A DNA stretch of 64,000 nt from Nitrospira sp. (lineage in GTDB: Bacteria; Nitrospirota; Nitrospiria; Nitrospirales; Nitrospiraceae): contig VOPR01000039.1 in the NCBI GenBank assembly GCA_009594995.1, forward strand, positions 1 through 64,000. Direction: 5' to 3'. The translations under genes and the position numbers were made by a program. This document shows positions 43,754 through 52,330 of this stretch, piece after piece; the stretch's first letter is position 1; every line of letters starts with the position of its first letter. The notes below the pieces were generated by a model that ran no database searches, was not told the DNA's origin, and was given only the letters and a program-made list of their open reading frames with translations.

Positions 43754-44932
43754 TTAATTCGCTGAGGCAGGGGCCTGGGCAGTTTTGGTCGTGCGGTGAT
43801 CGGACGAATGTCCGGTGTGGTGTCGCGCCGGCTGGAAGGAGGCACCAGGGCCGCCCGCCGTTGCCGGGATTGGAAGTCGTCGTTCGGAGGGGACCGGTCG
43901 CGGGAGCGGTATCGAAGGTTTTGGGAGGCGGTCCGCCAGGCGCACTCCCAGTCTGACCATGGGGGCCTCGATCAGATGATAGAGGGCAATCGGGAGCCCT
44001 ACGCTGAGCACGATCAACGTCGCGTAACGCACCGTCGGGGCTGCATCCTTCAGCACGACGAAGGCCATCCATTGCGCGTGAAGATGGGTCAGATAAATGC
44101 CGTATGAATAGCGTGCGATCAACGCGGCACCCTTGCGCATGACTGGCAGATTGAGCTCGGCAAAAAACGGCGATGTGAGGCCGATCAACAGGCACAAGAT
44201 CCAGCGGGCGCTATTCTCATATTCGAAGTAGTTTCCGTACGCCAGGATTCCGAGTGCCGTCAGCAGCATGAGAGGAAACCAGATCAGCGGGAGGCGACGT
44301 TGGCGAGTCCCGAACCCGAAAAAGTAGCAGGCGACTCCGGCTATAAAACAGGGTGCGTACTGAATGACTTCGAGGCGTCCCGACACGTAGGGCTGGAGCA
44401 TGCCACCGACTACCGCGAGACACCAGAGCGCGAGGATTCCTCTGATGCCGTAGGCCTTCCCGGCAAGATAGAGGAACGGCAGCACCACATACATCGCCAC
44501 TTCATACGGAAGGCTCCAGAGGACGGACGTGACCACGGGCTTGTACATGAACTCGGTATAGAGAAACAGGTTGGCGAAGATTGTGGCCAGATCGGGCTGC
44601 GCCCATGGCCACCAGGGCGCACGGGGCAGCTGAAGCAGCACAATGACGGATACACAGACGATACTGAGAGGGTAGATGCGAAACAGCCGGCGGAGATAAA
44701 AGGTCGGAAGCAGGCTGCGCCCTGCCAGTTCGATTCTCTCCAACGAAAACATCAACACTAAACTGGTGTGGACGAAGAACAGCAGGACGCCGAACTGGCC
44801 GATATAGTCTGGCAGCCGGGAGCCGGTGGTGATGAACAAATGAAAGAAATAGACGAGCAGGACGGCCGTGGCGCGAAGGAGGTCCAGATTGGGGGACGGC
44901 GTTGCGGGCGAAATTCCAGTGCGCGTGATCAC
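43754..44932 (-). CDS. Acyltransferase family 3 (OafA/YrhL) membrane protein
   Basis: A 392-residue integral membrane acyltransferase with about ten membrane helices. It has the LDLLRATAVLLVYFFHLF start (family R and H residues of membrane helix 1) and FFVHTSLVLMFSLERI, typical of OafA-type O-acyltransferases that acylate sugars of lipopolysaccharide, peptidoglycan or exported glycans. GTG at 44932 follows AAGGAAAAGG; a longer frame to 45043 is possible. The Pro-rich C terminus is cytosolic. Confidence 0.85.
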   Translation of the reverse strand: MITRTGISPATPSPNLDLLRATAVLLVYFFHLFITTGSRLPDYIGQFGVLLFFVHTSLVLMFSLERIELAGRSLLPTFYLRRLFRIYPLSIVCVSVIVLLQLPRAPWWPWAQPDLATIFANLFLYTEFMYKPVVTSVLWSLPYEVAMYVVLPFLYLAGKAYGIRGILALWCLAVVGGMLQPYVSGRLEVIQYAPCFIAGVACYFFGFGTRQRRLPLIWFPLMLLTALGILAYGNYFEYENSARWILCLLIGLTSPFFAELNLPVMRKGAALIARYSYGIYLTHLHAQWMAFVVLKDAAPTVRYATLIVLSVGLPIALYHLIEAPMVRLGVRLADRLPKPSIPLPRPVPSERRLPIPATAGGPGASFQPARHHTGHSSDHRTTKTAQAPASAN

Positions 44933-45340
44933 TCGAGGAACCTTTTCCTTAGTGCCGGTGCGTTGTCCGTATCGTCTCTGCCACAGCGCCTCTGCAGGGT
45001 GTGGCCGGTTGCATGCTGGTGGCTCTATGAACGGAGGCCGCAACTGATGCGCTCACGTCAGGATAACCGTGATCCCAGTCGCGAGATATTCAGGGGAAGA
45101 GCGGCCCGGAAGCCTTCGAGTTGTGGGTCGCGAAGGCTCACCTTGTGGAAGCGTCTACGACCAGAAGCGAGTACACCCTATTGAGTGTCTGGGTGTCAAC
45201 CCTTGGCAGCCATTTTAATGTGGGTCTGGTGCGCGGTGTGTCATTCTGAATCAGTAAGGGCGGAGTGGAATACAAGGTATGAATACGTAGTCATGAAGAC
45301 AGGCTCCTCTGAGTCCTTGATCATGGTTGTGCCGCTCCGT
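44933..45340. other. 408-bp gap, no clear element
   Basis: The stretch lies between the acyltransferase start and the phosphatase stop codon. It contains the alternative start region of the acyltransferase and no recognisable RNA, repeat or strong terminator. Confidence 0.35.
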
Positions 45341-46162
45341 CTATGGCATGCTGTCTAGCAGCTTGCGTTTGATCGCGAGCCGGTCGGCATCGGAGAGGGC
45401 GGGTGAAGAAAGCGAAGCTTCCCACGATCCATAGAGCGGGTTGGGAAGAAGAAACCACGAGCTTCCCCACCGAGTGCCGTACTGTCGAGCCAGCCGTACA
45501 CGATTTTCCGGAACGTCGCGCGCTCCGCTGACAAAGTCTCCCAGATCGTCACCGATGAGAAGCAGAATGCGAAATCGATCCGCGACGTATCGTCTCCGAC
45601 TTGATTTGTCGGATGGCCAATTGAACGGGGCTTCGCCTTCCAGGAGAACGGTATCGAAATCTGTGGGTAGGGGAATGCCCAGCTTCTCAAGGTTGACCCG
45701 CGTTCTTGTTTCATGGCGAACCTGACGATTGGCGATAAACAGGACCGTGACACCCTTACTGCGAGCGTTGGCGACAAATTCCAGTGCCCCCGGGAGCGCT
45801 GACGCGTTGGCTTCCTCTACCCACTGATCCCATGTGAACGAGCTGAACGAGGTGCGGTCTCGTATCAGCCGTCCTTCAAACGGTCCATTGTCGAGTACCG
45901 TTTCGTCCAGATCGAGGATGACGGCTGGTGGGAGCGTGGTGAAGTTTCCGGTCTGTTCCAACGCCGCCGTCCAGGTGGTATCGCGTAGCGCACGGTCCAG
46001 CGCTTCTCCGGCCTGGCGGTAGGTGGTCGAGGCGATCGCATGGTATTCCGCAGAAGTTTGCATCCACAGGCGGCTGTGGAGCAGTTCATGGCTGTCCCTG
46101 CCTTCTGCACATCCGGTGCACAAGGCGAGTAACAATACAAGCCACCCTGATTGTATCAACAT
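45341..46162 (-). CDS. HAD-family acid phosphatase lipoprotein (e(P4)-like)
   Basis: A 273-residue HAD phosphatase of the class B/C acid phosphatase type. The N terminus is a lipoprotein signal with lipobox CTGC (Cys near residue 18), so it is anchored in the envelope. The motif LDLDETVLDN (DxD nucleophile) appears near residue 82, FIANRQ (motif 2) near 145, and LLIGDDLGDF (motif 4) near 205. Such enzymes release phosphate from nucleotides such as NMN for salvage. ATG at 46162 follows AGGAGCAGGACC. It is divergent from the sigma-54 regulator. Confidence 0.88.
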   Translation of the reverse strand: MLIQSGWLVLLLALCTGCAEGRDSHELLHSRLWMQTSAEYHAIASTTYRQAGEALDRALRDTTWTAALEQTGNFTTLPPAVILDLDETVLDNGPFEGRLIRDRTSFSSFTWDQWVEEANASALPGALEFVANARSKGVTVLFIANRQVRHETRTRVNLEKLGIPLPTDFDTVLLEGEAPFNWPSDKSSRRRYVADRFRILLLIGDDLGDFVSGARDVPENRVRLARQYGTRWGSSWFLLPNPLYGSWEASLSSPALSDADRLAIKRKLLDSMP

Positions 46163-46669
46163 GGTCCTGCTCCTGGACGTTCGACAGTTGCCGGCTGCAT
46201 GTGCTCGGGCTCTATTGCGGCAGGTCTGCAAAGACCGAAATGCCGGACTGTGGAAAAAACGTACGCCGAAAAAATGTGAATGTATTGTACTTGTACAGGG
46301 TGGGCCGGTCCATCTCAATGGCCGCATGGCCGGTCTTGTTGCGCTGTGATATAAGAGCGTGTCTGCAGGCTGATGAGGTGAGCACTGTATCTATTTGCAT
46401 CGCTGACTGTATCGGATCGTATACAGGCGAACTTCAGGTGGGCGACTCGCTCGCACGGTCACATAGAAGTCTGTAGATGTAGCGCAGGCGCTCATGGATG
46501 CATGTGCGGAGACGATCTTCGGCAGCGTTGTCTAAAAATGAGACGAAGTCCCTTGTCGCCAACTTCAATGGTACGAATGGTGCAACCTGAACTAGAAAGG
46601 CAATACGACTTCTGCCGAGTGGTACCTTGGCTGACCCTTTGAACCGCATCACAGAGAGAGGTGTGTCGG
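46163..46669. other. 507-bp divergent intergenic region
   Basis: Separates the phosphatase and sigma-54 regulator genes and must hold both promoters. No confident sigma-70 or sigma-54 promoter could be assigned. TGTAC-TT-GTACA is the only notable inverted repeat. The eCIS palindrome TGCGGCA-N4-TGCCGCA is not found here. Confidence 0.35.
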
Positions 46670-48124
46670 ATGAAAGCCTTCATCAGAATCCTCTTCATAT
46701 CTTCAGACCAGCATGACCGGTCCTGTTTTGATCACTCTCGCATCATCGAACAGTTAGAGCGCGCCCTGCCCGGTGAAACAGTTGAACTCGACCGCGCGAG
46801 CGATCCCTCGCTCCTCACGACGCAAACACCTCACTTGGTGCTGCTCCATCAGGAATCTCCCCATCGAACGTTCGAGGCACGTGTCGCGGCTGTGAGCCGG
46901 CGCTGGCCCGATGTGCCGATTTTGGGAGTCATCGGTGAGGAGGAGGGCTGCACGGATACATTCGTTCACGGGATTCCTGCGGCGCTGCGCGATTTTCTTT
47001 TGTGCCCGTTGGATGGCCGAGAATTAGCCTTGCGCGTTCGCCGTGTCCTGGGTCAGGAGCCTCAGTCGGCCTCTAGCGGTCCGACCCCTTCCCGGCGCGT
47101 GCGTGTTGATTCCCTGGTGGGCGACAGCGCGATTTTTCAGGCGCAGGTCGAAAAAATTCCCCTCTTCGCGGATGTCGATGCTCCGGTATTGCTTCAAGGC
47201 GAAACGGGCACGGGCAAGGAGGTGTTTGCCAGAGCGATCCATTATTCGAGTACGCGCAAAGACCATGCATTCATCCCGATCAATTGCGCGGCCCTGCCGG
47301 ACCAGTTGTTCGAGAACGAATTGTTCGGGCATGCCAAAGGCGCGTACACAAGCGCCGCAAACGAGCAGGGTGGACTGGTTCTTGAGGCGGAAGGCGGAAC
47401 CCTCTTCCTGGATGAAGTTGATGCGTTGAACCCCTACGCTCAGGCGAAGCTTCTCCGCTTCGTGCAATATCGGGAATATCGGCCATTAGGATGTTCGCGC
47501 ACCAAGGTAGCCAACGTGCGGATCATTGCCGCATCCAATCATGATCTCCGGCAGGCTGTGGCACATAGGCAGTTCCGGGAGGATCTGTTTCATAGGTTGA
47601 ATGTGCTCTCGCTGGTGGTGCCGCCGTTACGGGATCGTCCGGAAGACATTCCCTTACTGGCCAGACGATTCTTGCAGCGTTTCCGGCGTGCCGATGGTCA
47701 GGGACCACGCATGTTGTCGGAGAACGCCATCCACAAACTGCTCGCACATGCCTGGCCGGGTAATGTGCGTGAACTGGAGAGTACGCTTCAGCGCGCAGTC
47801 GTGATGGGTGCGTCCGATACCATCCAGGCAGAGGACATTGAGTGTACTGTGGAAACGTCGACGAACGTTCCGCTGAACGCCTCGCTTCGTGCCGTCAAAC
47901 ACTCTGCGACGATGGACGTCGAACGAGCCTATCTCGTGAAAACCTTGGTGACCTTCCGGGGCAATGTGACACATGCGGCCAAGGCAGCGGGGAAGGAGCG
48001 GCGGAGCTTTCAACGGTTGCTCCGAAAATACGGAATTGATCGGGAATCATTCCGGCAGGATGAAGCGGGTCCGCTCGGTGACTATCCGCCACCACTCCAT
48101 ATGCCGTTCGATGGACATGCCTAA
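46670..48124 (+). CDS. Sigma-54 activator with atypical receiver, next to the eCIS operon
   Basis: A 484-residue bacterial enhancer-binding protein. Residues 1-130 resemble a response-regulator receiver, but the phospho-acceptor Asp is His60 (VLLH) and the MP after it is lost. Residues about 147-375 are the AAA+ domain with Walker A GETGTGKE near 177, Walker B TLFLDEVD, and FREDLFHRLN. The sigma-54-contacting GAFTGA loop reads GAYTSA (residues 224-229). The C terminus has a Fis-type HTH (NVTHAAKAAGKERRSFQRLLRKYG). ATG at 46670 follows GAGAGGTG. It lies just upstream of palindromic sites and a -24/-12 promoter, and probably drives the eCIS genes. Confidence 0.88.
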   Translation: MKAFIRILFISSDQHDRSCFDHSRIIEQLERALPGETVELDRASDPSLLTTQTPHLVLLHQESPHRTFEARVAAVSRRWPDVPILGVIGEEEGCTDTFVHGIPAALRDFLLCPLDGRELALRVRRVLGQEPQSASSGPTPSRRVRVDSLVGDSAIFQAQVEKIPLFADVDAPVLLQGETGTGKEVFARAIHYSSTRKDHAFIPINCAALPDQLFENELFGHAKGAYTSAANEQGGLVLEAEGGTLFLDEVDALNPYAQAKLLRFVQYREYRPLGCSRTKVANVRIIAASNHDLRQAVAHRQFREDLFHRLNVLSLVVPPLRDRPEDIPLLARRFLQRFRRADGQGPRMLSENAIHKLLAHAWPGNVRELESTLQRAVVMGASDTIQAEDIECTVETSTNVPLNASLRAVKHSATMDVERAYLVKTLVTFRGNVTHAAKAAGKERRSFQRLLRKYGIDRESFRQDEAGPLGDYPPPLHMPFDGHA

Positions 48125-48136
48125 ATACCCCAGCAC

Positions 48137-48154
48137 TGCGGCATTGGTGCCGCA
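48137..48154. promoter_or_regulatory. Palindrome 1: TGCGGCA-TTGG-TGCCGCA
   Basis: A perfect 7-bp inverted repeat with 4-bp centre, 13 nt after the regulator stop codon and about 150-165 nt upstream of the predicted -24/-12 start. A near-identical copy lies 72 bp downstream. No T-run follows, so it is not a terminator. It is likely an upstream activator site of the neighbouring sigma-54 regulator. Confidence 0.62.
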
Positions 48155-48163
48155 CTCGCCATC

Positions 48164-48180
48164 GCATTGATTGTCAATGC
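48164..48180. promoter_or_regulatory. Inverted repeat GCATTGA-TTG-TCAATGC
   Basis: A perfect 7-bp inverted repeat with a 3-bp centre, lying between the two activator-type palindromes. Its sequence differs from them. It could be the site of a second regulator, such as the small winged-helix protein or another dimer. Confidence 0.4.
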
Positions 48181-48208
48181 AGTCTTCTCCCCATCCGCGT
48201 CATACAGC

Positions 48209-48226
48209 TGCGGCATGAATGCCGCG
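48209..48226. promoter_or_regulatory. Palindrome 2: TGCGGCA-TGAA-TGCCGCG
   Basis: Second copy of the 18-bp palindrome, differing from the first only in the centre and the last base. Its core GCGGCAT-GA-ATGCCGC is perfectly inverted. The centres of the two copies are 72 bp apart, close to seven helical turns, so both would face the same side of the DNA. The site lies about 95 nt before the predicted start, in the usual range for enhancer-binding proteins. Confidence 0.62.
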
Positions 48227-48270
48227 CCGCCAACTTGTGTTCGCCTGAATCGCCTGTAAAAGCCAACAAA

Positions 48271-48301
48271 AGGGATTTTCCCTAATGGCACTGCTCTTGC
48301 T
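48271..48301 (+). promoter_or_regulatory. Sigma-54 promoter of the eCIS operon
   Basis: TGGCAC at 48286-48291 and TTGC at 48297-48300 are separated by 5 bp, matching TGGCAC-N5-TTGC; GG (-24) and GC (-12) are exactly 10 bp apart. Transcription should start near 48312, about 40 nt before the first operon gene. An inverted repeat AGGGA-TTT-TCCCT (48271-48283) lies directly upstream. This is the only such match found on inspection near a gene start in the window. Confidence 0.75.
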
Positions 48302-48351
48302 CAGCATGAGGATCATGGCGGGGTGTGACGCGTCTCCGGGGGGCGATCCGG

Positions 48352-48621
48352 ATGGAAACACAGGATGCGGTTGTCAGGCGCAGTATTCTCGATTACCTCG
48401 TTCGCCATCCCGACGCGAAAGACACCAGGGAAGGCGTGGTCAATTGGTGGATTGCCAAACCATGTCCGGACGAACGCCTCGCTGCTGAGGTATTGGAAGA
48501 TTTGGTGGCGCGGGGTTGGGTTCTGAAACGAAATACGGCGAGCCAACCGATTTATAGTCTCAACCATGCGCGCCTGGGTGAAATCCGTGATTTTGTGACG
48601 CAGAACCGAGACGTGAAGTGA
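48352..48621 (+). CDS. Small winged-helix-like protein, first gene of the eCIS operon
   Basis: An 89-residue protein with VVRRSILDYLVRHPDAKDT, a WWIAKPCPDERLAAEVLEDLVARGWV helix-turn pattern and a hydrophobic wing, which looks like a winged helix. It could bind DNA and regulate the operon. The ATG at 48352 stands about 40 nt after the sigma-54 start; a GTG at 48325 is possible. Only a weak G-rich ribosome-binding site is seen. It precedes the sheath gene by 25 nt. Confidence 0.6.
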   Translation: METQDAVVRRSILDYLVRHPDAKDTREGVVNWWIAKPCPDERLAAEVLEDLVARGWVLKRNTASQPIYSLNHARLGEIRDFVTQNRDVK

Positions 48622-48646
48622 ATGTCCTAAGCCGAGGAGGATGAGT

Positions 48647-50251
48647 ATGCCAGTGCAACCAACCTATCCGGGTGTGTACATCGAAGAATTGCCGAGCGGA
48701 GTGCGCACCATTACAGGCGTCGCGACGTCGATTACCGGCTTCGTCGGCAAGGCCTTGCGTGGCCCGACCGATCAGCCGGTGACGATCACAAGTTTTGCCG
48801 ATTACGAACGCATCTTCGGTGGCCTGCACCGGGATATGACGTTGAGTTATGCGGTACGCGACTTTTTCCTCAACGGCGGCGGTCAGGCCGTGATTGTGCG
48901 TCTCTACAAAGCGACCGGTGGGAGTGCCAGCAAAGCGACCTACGAAGTGCCGAGCCTGACCTTGCAGGCCGCGTCTGAAGGCGCGTGGGGCATGCAGGTT
49001 CGGGCACGGGTCGACAAGAAAGCCGTGAGTGATCCGAACCTGATCGCGGTCGCAACGAGGCTGGGCGTACTGCCGGCCGACCTGTTCGACCTGACCATCC
49101 GCGATGCCGGCACGGGCGTCACAGAAACGTTCCTGAACCTGACGACAAAAGAGAGTGCGCGGCGCGCGGATCGGGTTCTGCTGGCCGAGTCGAACCTGGT
49201 ACGCGTGACGGCCGTGTTGCCGTCGAATACCTCGCCCTCGGCCCATGCGGGCAGTCTCGCGGACTCCGACGTCTGGACGGCCAATACCAAGTCTACGGCT
49301 GCCAAGAATGCTGCGCCGGCGGATGTGGCGGTCGATAGCGCCGTGTTGGACGGCGCGGCCTACAAAGGAAGCCAATCCGGCAAAACCGGACTCTACCAGT
49401 TGGAAAAAGTCGACCTCTTCAACTTGCTCTGTATTGCACCGGATGCACGTGGCGGCGATGTGCCCGACGACGTGTATCAGGAGGCGCTGAGCTATTGCGT
49501 CAAACGGCGCACGATGCTGATCGTCGATTCGAAAGCCGGGTGGACGACCGTAAGCGCCGCGCAAACCGGGGCGGCTGGCATGGGCCTGAATGGTGACATG
49601 GCGCGCAATGCGGCGATCTATTTTCCACGCATCAAACAGGCCGATTCGCAACTCGGCGGACAGATCGATACCTTCGTGCCCTGCGGCGTGATCGCCGGAG
49701 TCATGGCCAGGACGGATAGCCAGCGCGGAGTCTGGAAGGCGCCCGCAGGGCTCGATGCCTCGCTGAGCGGCGTGGCCGGGTTGCAGCTCGACATGACCGA
49801 TGCGGAAAACGGGCTCCTGAATCCGTTGGGGATCAACTGCCTGCGCACGTTCCCGGTCCACGGGCGGGTCGTATGGGGTTCCCGGACTATGCGGGGAGCT
49901 GACGCAGCGGCGGATGAGTACAAGTACATCCCTGTTCGACGACTCGCCCTTTTCCTCGAAGAGAGTCTCTATCGGGGAACGCAGTGGGTCGTGTTCGAAC
50001 CGAATGATGAACCTCTCTGGGCGCAGATTCGCTTGAACCTGGGCGCCTTCATGCACAACCTGTTTCGACAGGGGGCGTTTCAGGGGACTGCGCCGCGCGA
50101 TGCCTACTTCGTGAAGTGCGACAAGGAGACGACGACCCAGAACGACATCAACCTCGGCATCGTCAACATCGTCGTCGGGTTCGCTCCGCTCAAGCCCGCC
50201 GAATTTGTGATTATCAAACTCCAGCAGATGGCGGGTCAGATCGCGACGTAG
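48647..50251 (+). CDS. Contractile injection system sheath protein
   Basis: A 534-residue tail sheath protein. It opens with PGVYIEELPSGVRTITGVATSITGFVGKA, the family N-terminal arm, followed by the RIFGG and VRDFFLNGGGQAVIVRLY segments. The C-terminal domain has the RTFPVHGRVVWGSRT and YIPVRRLALFLEESLYRGTQWVVFEPND segments. Sheath subunits contract to drive the tube through a target membrane. Only one sheath gene is seen, unlike the three in Photorhabdus PVC. The start is the ATG at 48647, 6 nt after GGAGG; an ATG at 48641 is too close to that site. Confidence 0.95.
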   Translation: MPVQPTYPGVYIEELPSGVRTITGVATSITGFVGKALRGPTDQPVTITSFADYERIFGGLHRDMTLSYAVRDFFLNGGGQAVIVRLYKATGGSASKATYEVPSLTLQAASEGAWGMQVRARVDKKAVSDPNLIAVATRLGVLPADLFDLTIRDAGTGVTETFLNLTTKESARRADRVLLAESNLVRVTAVLPSNTSPSAHAGSLADSDVWTANTKSTAAKNAAPADVAVDSAVLDGAAYKGSQSGKTGLYQLEKVDLFNLLCIAPDARGGDVPDDVYQEALSYCVKRRTMLIVDSKAGWTTVSAAQTGAAGMGLNGDMARNAAIYFPRIKQADSQLGGQIDTFVPCGVIAGVMARTDSQRGVWKAPAGLDASLSGVAGLQLDMTDAENGLLNPLGINCLRTFPVHGRVVWGSRTMRGADAAADEYKYIPVRRLALFLEESLYRGTQWVVFEPNDEPLWAQIRLNLGAFMHNLFRQGAFQGTAPRDAYFVKCDKETTTQNDINLGIVNIVVGFAPLKPAEFVIIKLQQMAGQIAT

Positions 50252-50307
50252 AGGGTTATGGGTAGGTGGCGGAGAGTTTCAGCATCCTGCTAATCGGAGG
50301 AGATGCC

Positions 50308-50829
50308 ATGGCGCAATTCAGCGTAAACACGACACGATTCGATCCGTACAAGAATTTCAAATTTCGCGTCAAATGGGATGGCCGCTATGTCGCCGGCGTC
50401 AGCAAGGTCGGGTCCCTGAAGCGTTCCACCGAAGTGGTCGAACATCGGGAGGGCGGTGATCCCAGCACCAGCCGCAAGTCACCGGGTCGCACCAAGTTCG
50501 AAGCCATTACGCTGGAGCGGGGTGTGACGCACGATACGGCGTTTGAACAATGGGCGAACAAGGTGTGGAATTTCGGTTCCGGGTTGGGCGCGGAAGTGTC
50601 GCTCAAAGATTTCCGGAAAGACATCATCATTGAACTCTATAACGAAGCCGGGCAGTTGGCGATCGCGTACAAGGTCTTCCGTTGTTGGGTGTCGGAATAC
50701 CAAGCCCAGCCGGACCTGGATGCGAATGCCAATGCGGTCGCGATCCAGACGCTCAAGCTCGAGAACGAAGGCTGGGAACGCGACTACGAAGTGGCGGAGC
50801 CGGCTGAGACGACCTTTACGGAGCCTTGA
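50308..50829 (+). CDS. Contractile injection system tube protein
   Basis: A 173-residue tail-tube protein of the T4 gp19/Afp1 type. It has DPYKNFKFRVKWDGRYVAGVSKVG, KSPGRTKFEAITLERGVTHD, and QTLKLENEGWERD, all seen in eCIS inner-tube subunits. Stacked rings of such proteins form the channel that carries cargo. GGAGGAG lies 5 nt before the ATG. It follows the sheath and precedes a zinc-finger assembly protein by 2 nt. Confidence 0.93.
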   Translation: MAQFSVNTTRFDPYKNFKFRVKWDGRYVAGVSKVGSLKRSTEVVEHREGGDPSTSRKSPGRTKFEAITLERGVTHDTAFEQWANKVWNFGSGLGAEVSLKDFRKDIIIELYNEAGQLAIAYKVFRCWVSEYQAQPDLDANANAVAIQTLKLENEGWERDYEVAEPAETTFTEP

Positions 50830-50831
50830 CG

Positions 50832-51572
50832 ATGACGCCGGGTATGACCGTAAGCCTATCTGCGGAAGCGATGATCGAGATCTGGGAGCAGGGGAGCGGT
50901 CGGCACCCGGTCGATCAGGCATTGCTGCTGCTGCGCCGGGTCTGCCCTGAGCAGTCGTTAGACGCGCTGTGCGATTGGACGGTCGGAGAACGCGACATGC
51001 GTTTGTTAGAGATTCGCCGCGCGACGTTTGGTGACCGCATCGAGGGGTATGCGGAATGCCCGGTCTGTCGGGCCGGACTCGACTTCGAACTGTCATGCGA
51101 GGCGTTGTTGGCGTCTGCCGTACCAAATAACGCGACCTGGCGAACGATCGAGCAGGCCGGGTGCGCCTGGGATGTGCGCGGGCCGAATAGTCGCGATCTC
51201 GCGCTGGCAGCGGCCGCTCCCGATCTGGAGCAGGCTCGACGGGTGATTCTTTCCCGTTGTGTGCGCGAGGGAGCCGGCGCAAGCCCGTCAGGGCACTGGA
51301 TGGACGAGCTGGGGGGCCCGCTCGCGGCACGATTGAGCGAACTCGATCCGCTGGCCGAAATTCTCATCGATGTGCAGTGTGAGAGCTGCGCGCACAGGTG
51401 GCAGACGGTCTTCGATATCGCGACATTTTTCTGGAATGAGATCCATGCACGAAGCCGGCGGTTGTTGCAGGAAGTTGATCTGTTGGCGCGCACCTATGGC
51501 TGGACGGAGGGAGAGATTCTCCGCATGAAGGATCAGCGTCGCAGCCTCTATGTCGAGATGGCACTGTCATGA
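50832..51572 (+). CDS. Zinc-finger eCIS assembly protein (T4 gp26/baseplate-like)
   Basis: A 246-residue protein with two CxxC knuckles (AECPVCRAG near 75 and QCESCAH near 180), which should bind zinc, and a C-terminal LARTYGWTEGEILRMKDQRRSLYVEMA segment that is typical of small phage and eCIS tail-assembly proteins next to the tube gene. It is likely a chaperone or baseplate factor. Its exact counterpart in PVC or Afp is unclear. It overlaps the next gene by 4 nt (ATGA). Confidence 0.65.
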   Translation: MTPGMTVSLSAEAMIEIWEQGSGRHPVDQALLLLRRVCPEQSLDALCDWTVGERDMRLLEIRRATFGDRIEGYAECPVCRAGLDFELSCEALLASAVPNNATWRTIEQAGCAWDVRGPNSRDLALAAAAPDLEQARRVILSRCVREGAGASPSGHWMDELGGPLAARLSELDPLAEILIDVQCESCAHRWQTVFDIATFFWNEIHARSRRLLQEVDLLARTYGWTEGEILRMKDQRRSLYVEMALS

Positions 51573-52330
51573 GCGATTTCCTCACCAGGCTCGTACAACG
51601 GCAGACGGGGGGTATGCCCACGGTCCGCCCGCGCACTCGCTCCATGTTTGCTCCGGCCATGGATCGGGAATCGCCCACACTGCGCGATTTGTCAGGGATG
51701 GAGCACATCCCGGCGGCGGAAGAGGCTCGTCGGCCGATTTCCGCACAGGGACAGGGGGCCGATGTCATCCGACCGCTCCCGCGCGTCCGTGATTCGCAAG
51801 ACGCTGTCGAACCGACTCGTAGTAGAGCGGGCCCCCCTCGTTCAGAACCGCGGGGCGGTCTGAGTGAGTCGTTACCTGGACCGTGGAACGTCGAGCCAGC
51901 GCCTGTCCTGAACCGGCCTGCGCATGGAGCAGAGGCCGCTACACTTTCTAATCCGACGGCTGGATTGGTATCGGAACATACGTCTTATCATAGTTCGATG
52001 CCGGGGCGGAGAGACGGACAGGCGCCGGTCCAGACGCGTCTTCATCAAGAAGCGCCTATCGATCTTCCGCCTCGCCTGGTTGAATCGCCTGGCGAAGGAC
52101 GACGATCGACCGCTTCGCCTCTGCCTTCATTGCTCTCAGGCGTGCTGTCTAGGAACGACCGAGAACCCGCCGCGCTGGCTTCGACCGAACCTCCCATACA
52201 GGTCACAATCGGACGCATAGAAGTGACAGCAGTCTCCTCGCCGGCTGCACCGAAGCGGAAAGCGGGCCCGCGACAACCGTCTATGTCGCTGGAAGACTAT
52301 CTGGCTCGCCGCCATGGAGGGCGTCCGTGA
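51569..52330 (+). CDS. Disordered eCIS-linked protein
   Basis: A 253-residue protein with a conserved N terminus (FLTRLVQRQTGGMPTVRPR) and a C-terminal IQVTIGRIEVTA...SLEDYLARR motif joined by a long Pro/Ser/Arg-rich, probably unstructured linker. Proteins with this plan sit between the zinc-finger protein and the DUF4255 cap gene in many eCIS clusters (from general knowledge). It may tether or guide assembly. ATGA and GTGA overlaps join it to both neighbours. Confidence 0.6.
   Translation: MSDFLTRLVQRQTGGMPTVRPRTRSMFAPAMDRESPTLRDLSGMEHIPAAEEARRPISAQGQGADVIRPLPRVRDSQDAVEPTRSRAGPPRSEPRGGLSESLPGPWNVEPAPVLNRPAHGAEAATLSNPTAGLVSEHTSYHSSMPGRRDGQAPVQTRLHQEAPIDLPPRLVESPGEGRRSTASPLPSLLSGVLSRNDREPAALASTEPPIQVTIGRIEVTAVSSPAAPKRKAGPRQPSMSLEDYLARRHGGRP

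Noticed and set aside
46434..46652. 72-codon minus-strand frame ahead of the sigma-54 regulator
   Set aside because: No ribosome-binding site and no similarity; it lies in the divergent promoter region.
48560..50056. Minus-strand open frame of 498 codons
   Set aside because: It lies opposite the sheath gene, is Arg/His/Gly-rich and shows no known motif; it is a shadow of the sheath frame.
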